Shown here piece after piece: positions 5,042 to 6,359 of a stretch of 6,359 nucleotides of DNA. Each line of letters begins with the position of its first letter. Position 1 is the stretch's first letter. Source of the stretch: DASQUK01 sp046723645 (GTDB lineage Bacteria > Actinomycetota > Acidimicrobiia > Acidimicrobiales > VFJN01). Location of the stretch: contig JBKOUY010000006.1 in the NCBI GenBank assembly GCA_046723645.1, positions 1 through 6,359 of the forward strand, given 5' to 3'. The position numbers and the translations under genes are program-made. The notes beneath the pieces were generated by a model. It saw only the letters and a program-made list of their open reading frames with translations. It ran no database searches and had not been told where the DNA came from.

Positions 5042-5380
5042 ATGTCGGACGACGTAGAACCCCTACCTAGAAACGTCCTGCATGTGGAGACCAGGCAGGA
5101 CGGCAGCGACCCCACCATCATCGTTGTGGGCGAGTTCGACATGACCGGCACGGAGCAGTTCTGGGCACATGTCAGCGAAGCGGTCGAAGCTCGTCCGGTG
5201 TCGCTCACGATCGAAGCCCGCGGGCTCACGTTCATCGACTCGTCGGGGCTGGCCGCCCTGGTGCGGGCGCGTGAGGCGGCCACCGAGGCGGGTGTGGCGT
5301 TCCGGGTCAGTGAACCGTCGCCACCGGTTCGCCTCATCGTTGAGATTTCAGGTCTCGACAGCCTGCTGTTGCACGACTGA
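5042..5380 (+). CDS. STAS-domain anti-sigma factor antagonist (first of a tandem pair)
   Basis: 112 residues from ATG 5042, preceded by a strong AGGAGG Shine-Dalgarno (5031-5036) 5 nt upstream, which excludes the in-frame upstream ATGs. A single STAS fold (SpoIIAA/RsbV-like) spans about 12-112: TIIVVGEFDMTGTEQF (first strands), then GLTFIDSSGLAALVRA. In SpoIIAA the second Ser of DSSG is phosphorylated by the anti-sigma kinase; here that is S68 after D66-S67. In partner switching, the unphosphorylated antagonist binds the anti-sigma kinase and frees a SigB/SigF-type sigma factor; phosphorylation reverses this. It is cytoplasmic. The cognate kinase, phosphatase and sigma factor are not in this window. 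It is followed after 61 nt by a paralogue in the same orientation, likely cotranscribed, although a second promoter in the gap cannot be excluded. Confidence 0.93.
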   Translation: MSDDVEPLPRNVLHVETRQDGSDPTIIVVGEFDMTGTEQFWAHVSEAVEARPVSLTIEARGLTFIDSSGLAALVRAREAATEAGVAFRVSEPSPPVRLIVEISGLDSLLLHD

Positions 5381-5441
5381 CAACGAACGTCTGGCCGGTT
5401 TGATCGTTTAACTTCCTGTTGCCGCGGGCAGGCAGTCGGCA

Positions 5442-5777
5442 ATGCCAGACGACGCCGTCCCGTCGCCGGACGAGCTGGTCGTCAAAGCCACAGGCGACGA
5501 CAGCAACCCGGTCATCGTTGTTGCAGGCGAGCTCGACGCGACTGGTACTCAGTGGTTTGGTGCCTGTCTCAGCGCAGTTCTCGACAAGCACCCGGGGTCA
5601 ATCGCCATCGACACCCGTGGTCTGACGTTCCTGGACTCGTCGGGGCTGAGATCCCTCCTCATCGCCCGCGCTGCCGCCGAGGAAGCAGGCGCCGCGTTCC
5701 GTATCAGCCAGCCGTCACCCGCACTTCGGCACCTGGTCGAGCGCACCGGGCTCCAGAATCGGCTATTTGACGAGTAG
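5442..5777 (+). CDS. STAS-domain anti-sigma factor antagonist (second of a tandem pair)
   Basis: 111 residues, ATG 5442 to TAG 5775-5777. The layout matches the upstream gene: VIVVAGELDATGTQWF, then GLTFLDSSGLRSLLIA, with the phosphorylatable Ser expected at S67 (D65-S66-S67-G68), then EEAGAAFRISQPSP. By my hand alignment the two proteins share 48 of 93 residues over their STAS domains, so they arose by tandem duplication and have diverged, mainly around helix 1 (WAHVSEAVEAR against GACLSAVLDKH) and at the C-terminus. These surfaces could set different kinase partners. The Shine-Dalgarno is weak (AGGCAG, 5429-5434), so expression may be lower or coupled to the first gene. A perfect 10-bp hairpin just after the stop ends the unit. 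Confidence 0.93.
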   Translation: MPDDAVPSPDELVVKATGDDSNPVIVVAGELDATGTQWFGACLSAVLDKHPGSIAIDTRGLTFLDSSGLRSLLIARAAAEEAGAAFRISQPSPALRHLVERTGLQNRLFDE

Positions 5778-5784
5778 CGACCAG

Positions 5785-5820
5785 CGCCGGCCCCCAGACA
5801 GAGATCCCCAGGGGCCGGCG
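5785..5820 (+). terminator. Hairpin terminator of the STAS pair
   Basis: A perfect 10-bp stem CGCCGGCCCC (5785-5794) / GGGGCCGGCG (5811-5820) with a 16-nt loop starts 8 nt after the second STAS stop codon. It is followed by GGGTTCTGG, with no true U-tract. Confidence 0.7.
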
Positions 5821-6080
5821 GGGTTCTGGCCCGCCTGATACCCGGCCGAAGCGGCGCGAAACCCCGATGGGGTCCGCACGCTGCGCGAGACGGCCCGCCG
5901 GAGGGGAGGAAAAGCCACCCAGCGGGCCGCCCCGATGCGACGCGGTCCCCGCACTGGGAACCAGGAGACCGTCCGCCTCGTGCGGCTACCCGAACGATTT
6001 CCGGCTAATCGCCCGGTCGCCCTTCACTGGCCGGGTGGCGGTCACGGGACGGCCGGTGTTCGTCCGGAACGTGCTGCGAG
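5821..6080. other. Region without a recognisable gene; several potential hairpins
   Basis: No convincing reading frame is present: the open frames are Arg/Pro-rich and show no domain. Potential stems include ACCCC-GAT-GGGGT (5861-5873), the 8-bp CGGCCCGC/GCGGGCCG (5891-5898/5922-5929), CGGTC/GACCG (5943-5947/5967-5971) enclosing CTGG-GAA-CCAG, and CCGC/GCGG (5973-5976/5982-5985). In DNA this G/C-rich such stems also arise by chance. I could not match the series to a known riboswitch or ncRNA. It lies between convergent units and could be a 3' UTR or a small RNA. Confidence 0.3.
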
Positions 6081-6191
6081 TTACTCGAGCGCCTGAAACG
6101 AGATGCCGGCGAGAACAGCCGGCGTCGCGATCGCCGCCGCTGTCGCCGTCGCAGCGAACAGGGCGCCTCACAGGAGGCGAAGTCGTCCCAT
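6081..6191 (-). pseudogene. Small exported-peptide gene, innermost copy, with in-frame TGA
   Basis: From ATG 6189-6191 to TAA 6081-6083 there are 36 codons. The frame reads MGRLRLL, stop, then GALFAATATAAAIATPAVLA and GISFQALE. Aligned with the middle copy, codon 8 is TGA (6168-6170) where the other has TGG (Trp), a single-base difference. TGA ends other genes in this window, so recoding to Trp is unlikely and this copy is probably dead, or the base is a sequencing error. Apart from that it keeps the full plan: basic N-terminus, Ala-rich core, V-L-A signal-peptidase-like site and an octapeptide tail GISFQALE. A GAGGAG Shine-Dalgarno lies 7 nt before the ATG. Confidence 0.55.
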
Positions 6192-6311
6192 CGTCAGCTC
6201 CTCAGTCGATCGCGGACGCGAGATGCCCGCAAAGACGGCCGGTGCCGCGATGGCCGCAGCCGCCGCGGTAGCGAACAGCCCGGCCCACAGGAAGCGGATT
6301 CGTCCAGTCAT
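6168..6311 (-). CDS. Small exported-peptide gene, middle copy, frameshifted near its end
   Basis: ATG 6309-6311 with GAGGGAG Shine-Dalgarno (complement of 6318-6324), which overlaps the stop codon of the preceding copy, so translation may be coupled. The product begins MTGRIRFLWAGLF and continues with an Ala-rich stretch to APAVFAGIS: Arg-rich n-region, hydrophobic core about residues 8-23, and a V-F-A/G site after residue 28. Compared with its sister copies, one base is missing after the GIS codons. The native stop (TGA, complement of 6202-6204) is therefore out of frame, and the ORF runs on for 16 residues into the next copy, ending at that copy's premature TGA (47 aa in all). Restoring one base would give a 36-aa product ending A-I-D. 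It could act as a secreted peptide precursor or a single-helix membrane peptide; the function is unknown. Confidence 0.55.
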   Translation of the reverse strand: MTGRIRFLWAGLFATAAAAAIAAPAVFAGISRPRSTEELTMGRLRLL

Positions 6312-6322
6312 CGTCAGCTCCC

Positions 6323-6359
6323 TCAGTCCAGCGCGTTGAAGGTGATGCCGGCCTGGACC
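6323..6359 (-). CDS. Small exported-peptide gene, edge copy (C-terminus only)
   Basis: Only the last 11 full codons and the stop are in view: VQAGITFNALD, then TGA (complement of 6323-6325). The V-Q-A/G-I-T-F-N-A-L-D end matches the innermost copy's V-L-A/G-I-S-F-Q-A-L-E position by position, including the stop-to-next-ATG spacing of about 11 nt. It is the outermost visible member of the array, which continues beyond the window. Confidence 0.5.
   Translation of the reverse strand, partial: VQAGITFNALD

Larger units (their letters stand above)
6081..6359 (-). repeat. Tandem direct repeat, about 120 bp per unit, of small peptide genes
   Basis: Start codons of consecutive units are 120 bp apart (6311 and 6191), and native stops 121 bp apart (6325, 6204, 6083). 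Each unit contains one peptide gene plus a short linker with the conserved element GGAGCTGACGATG (Shine-Dalgarno to start codon). At least 2.3 units are visible and the array runs off the right edge. Confidence 0.7.

Noticed and set aside
5406..5431. GTTT-N16-GGGCAG as a SigB/SigF-type promoter for the second STAS gene
   Set aside because: The -10 half departs from the usual GGGTAT/GGGTAC and such loose matches are frequent in this base composition; too weak to list.
4945..5442. Upstream part of the long minus ORF that ends at 4810
   Set aside because: It is the complement of the first STAS gene; only the last 44 codons, outside the STAS gene, look like protein.
6168..6170. TGA as a Trp codon (recoding) in the innermost peptide copy
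   Set aside because: TGA terminates the cyclase, the receiver-like gene and the first STAS gene here, and TGG is used for Trp elsewhere; a nonsense mutation or sequencing error is simpler.
5867..6271. Plus 134-aa ORF at the right end
   Set aside because: It has Arg/Pro/Ser-rich composition, no domain, and half of it is antisense to the peptide repeats.

Overview
The window is high-GC DNA whose genes use G/C-ending codons. Its gene families (a class III cyclase with a helical regulatory domain, STAS anti-sigma antagonists, an amidohydrolase-2 enzyme, a large ATPase regulator) and G/C-rich hairpins without U-tracts point to an actinomycetote, perhaps near Acidimicrobiia. The lineage is an inference. 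No phage, IS element or CRISPR array was seen.

Layout. 1-537 (minus): the C-terminal part of a large ATPase-type regulator, cut by the left edge. It meets, almost base to base near 520-540, the C-terminal part of an alpha/beta-hydrolase on the plus strand (518-811). Both lack their N-termini, so this is a rearrangement or an assembly join. 842-1069: a 13-bp hairpin, tRNA-Ser(GCT) and a second hairpin. 1143-2204 (plus): class III adenylate cyclase with all six catalytic residues. 2325-2501 (plus): small hypothetical protein. 2531-3748 (minus): amidohydrolase-2 family metal enzyme, separated from the small gene by a hairpin. 3852-3925: tRNA-Arg(ACG). 4010-4210: possible small two-helix membrane protein.

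4383-4755: a MerR/SoxR-type promoter with a 19-bp spacer drives what looks like a leaderless gene for a receiver-like fold without its phosphoacceptor Asp. 4810-4944 (minus): small 44-residue ORF. It is divergent from a tandem pair of STAS proteins (5042-5380 and 5442-5777, about half identical to each other), with a dyad at the divergent starts. The STAS pair ends at a 10-bp hairpin, and no gene is recognised from 5821 to 6080.

6081-6359 (minus): a tandem array, about 120 bp per unit, of tiny genes. Each encodes a basic N-terminus, an Ala-rich hydrophobic core and a V-x-A/G signal-peptidase-like site. Cleavage there would leave an octapeptide of the form G-I-S/T-x-x-A-L/I-D/E. The unit at the edge is partial, the middle one has lost one base near its end, and the innermost one carries an in-frame TGA at a Trp position. 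This array is the most novel-looking part of the window.

Taken together the region is rich in signalling genes (cAMP, sigma-factor partner switching, a MerR-type target, possible secreted peptides), with two single tRNA genes interspersed. No operon links the parts, apart from the STAS pair and the peptide array.
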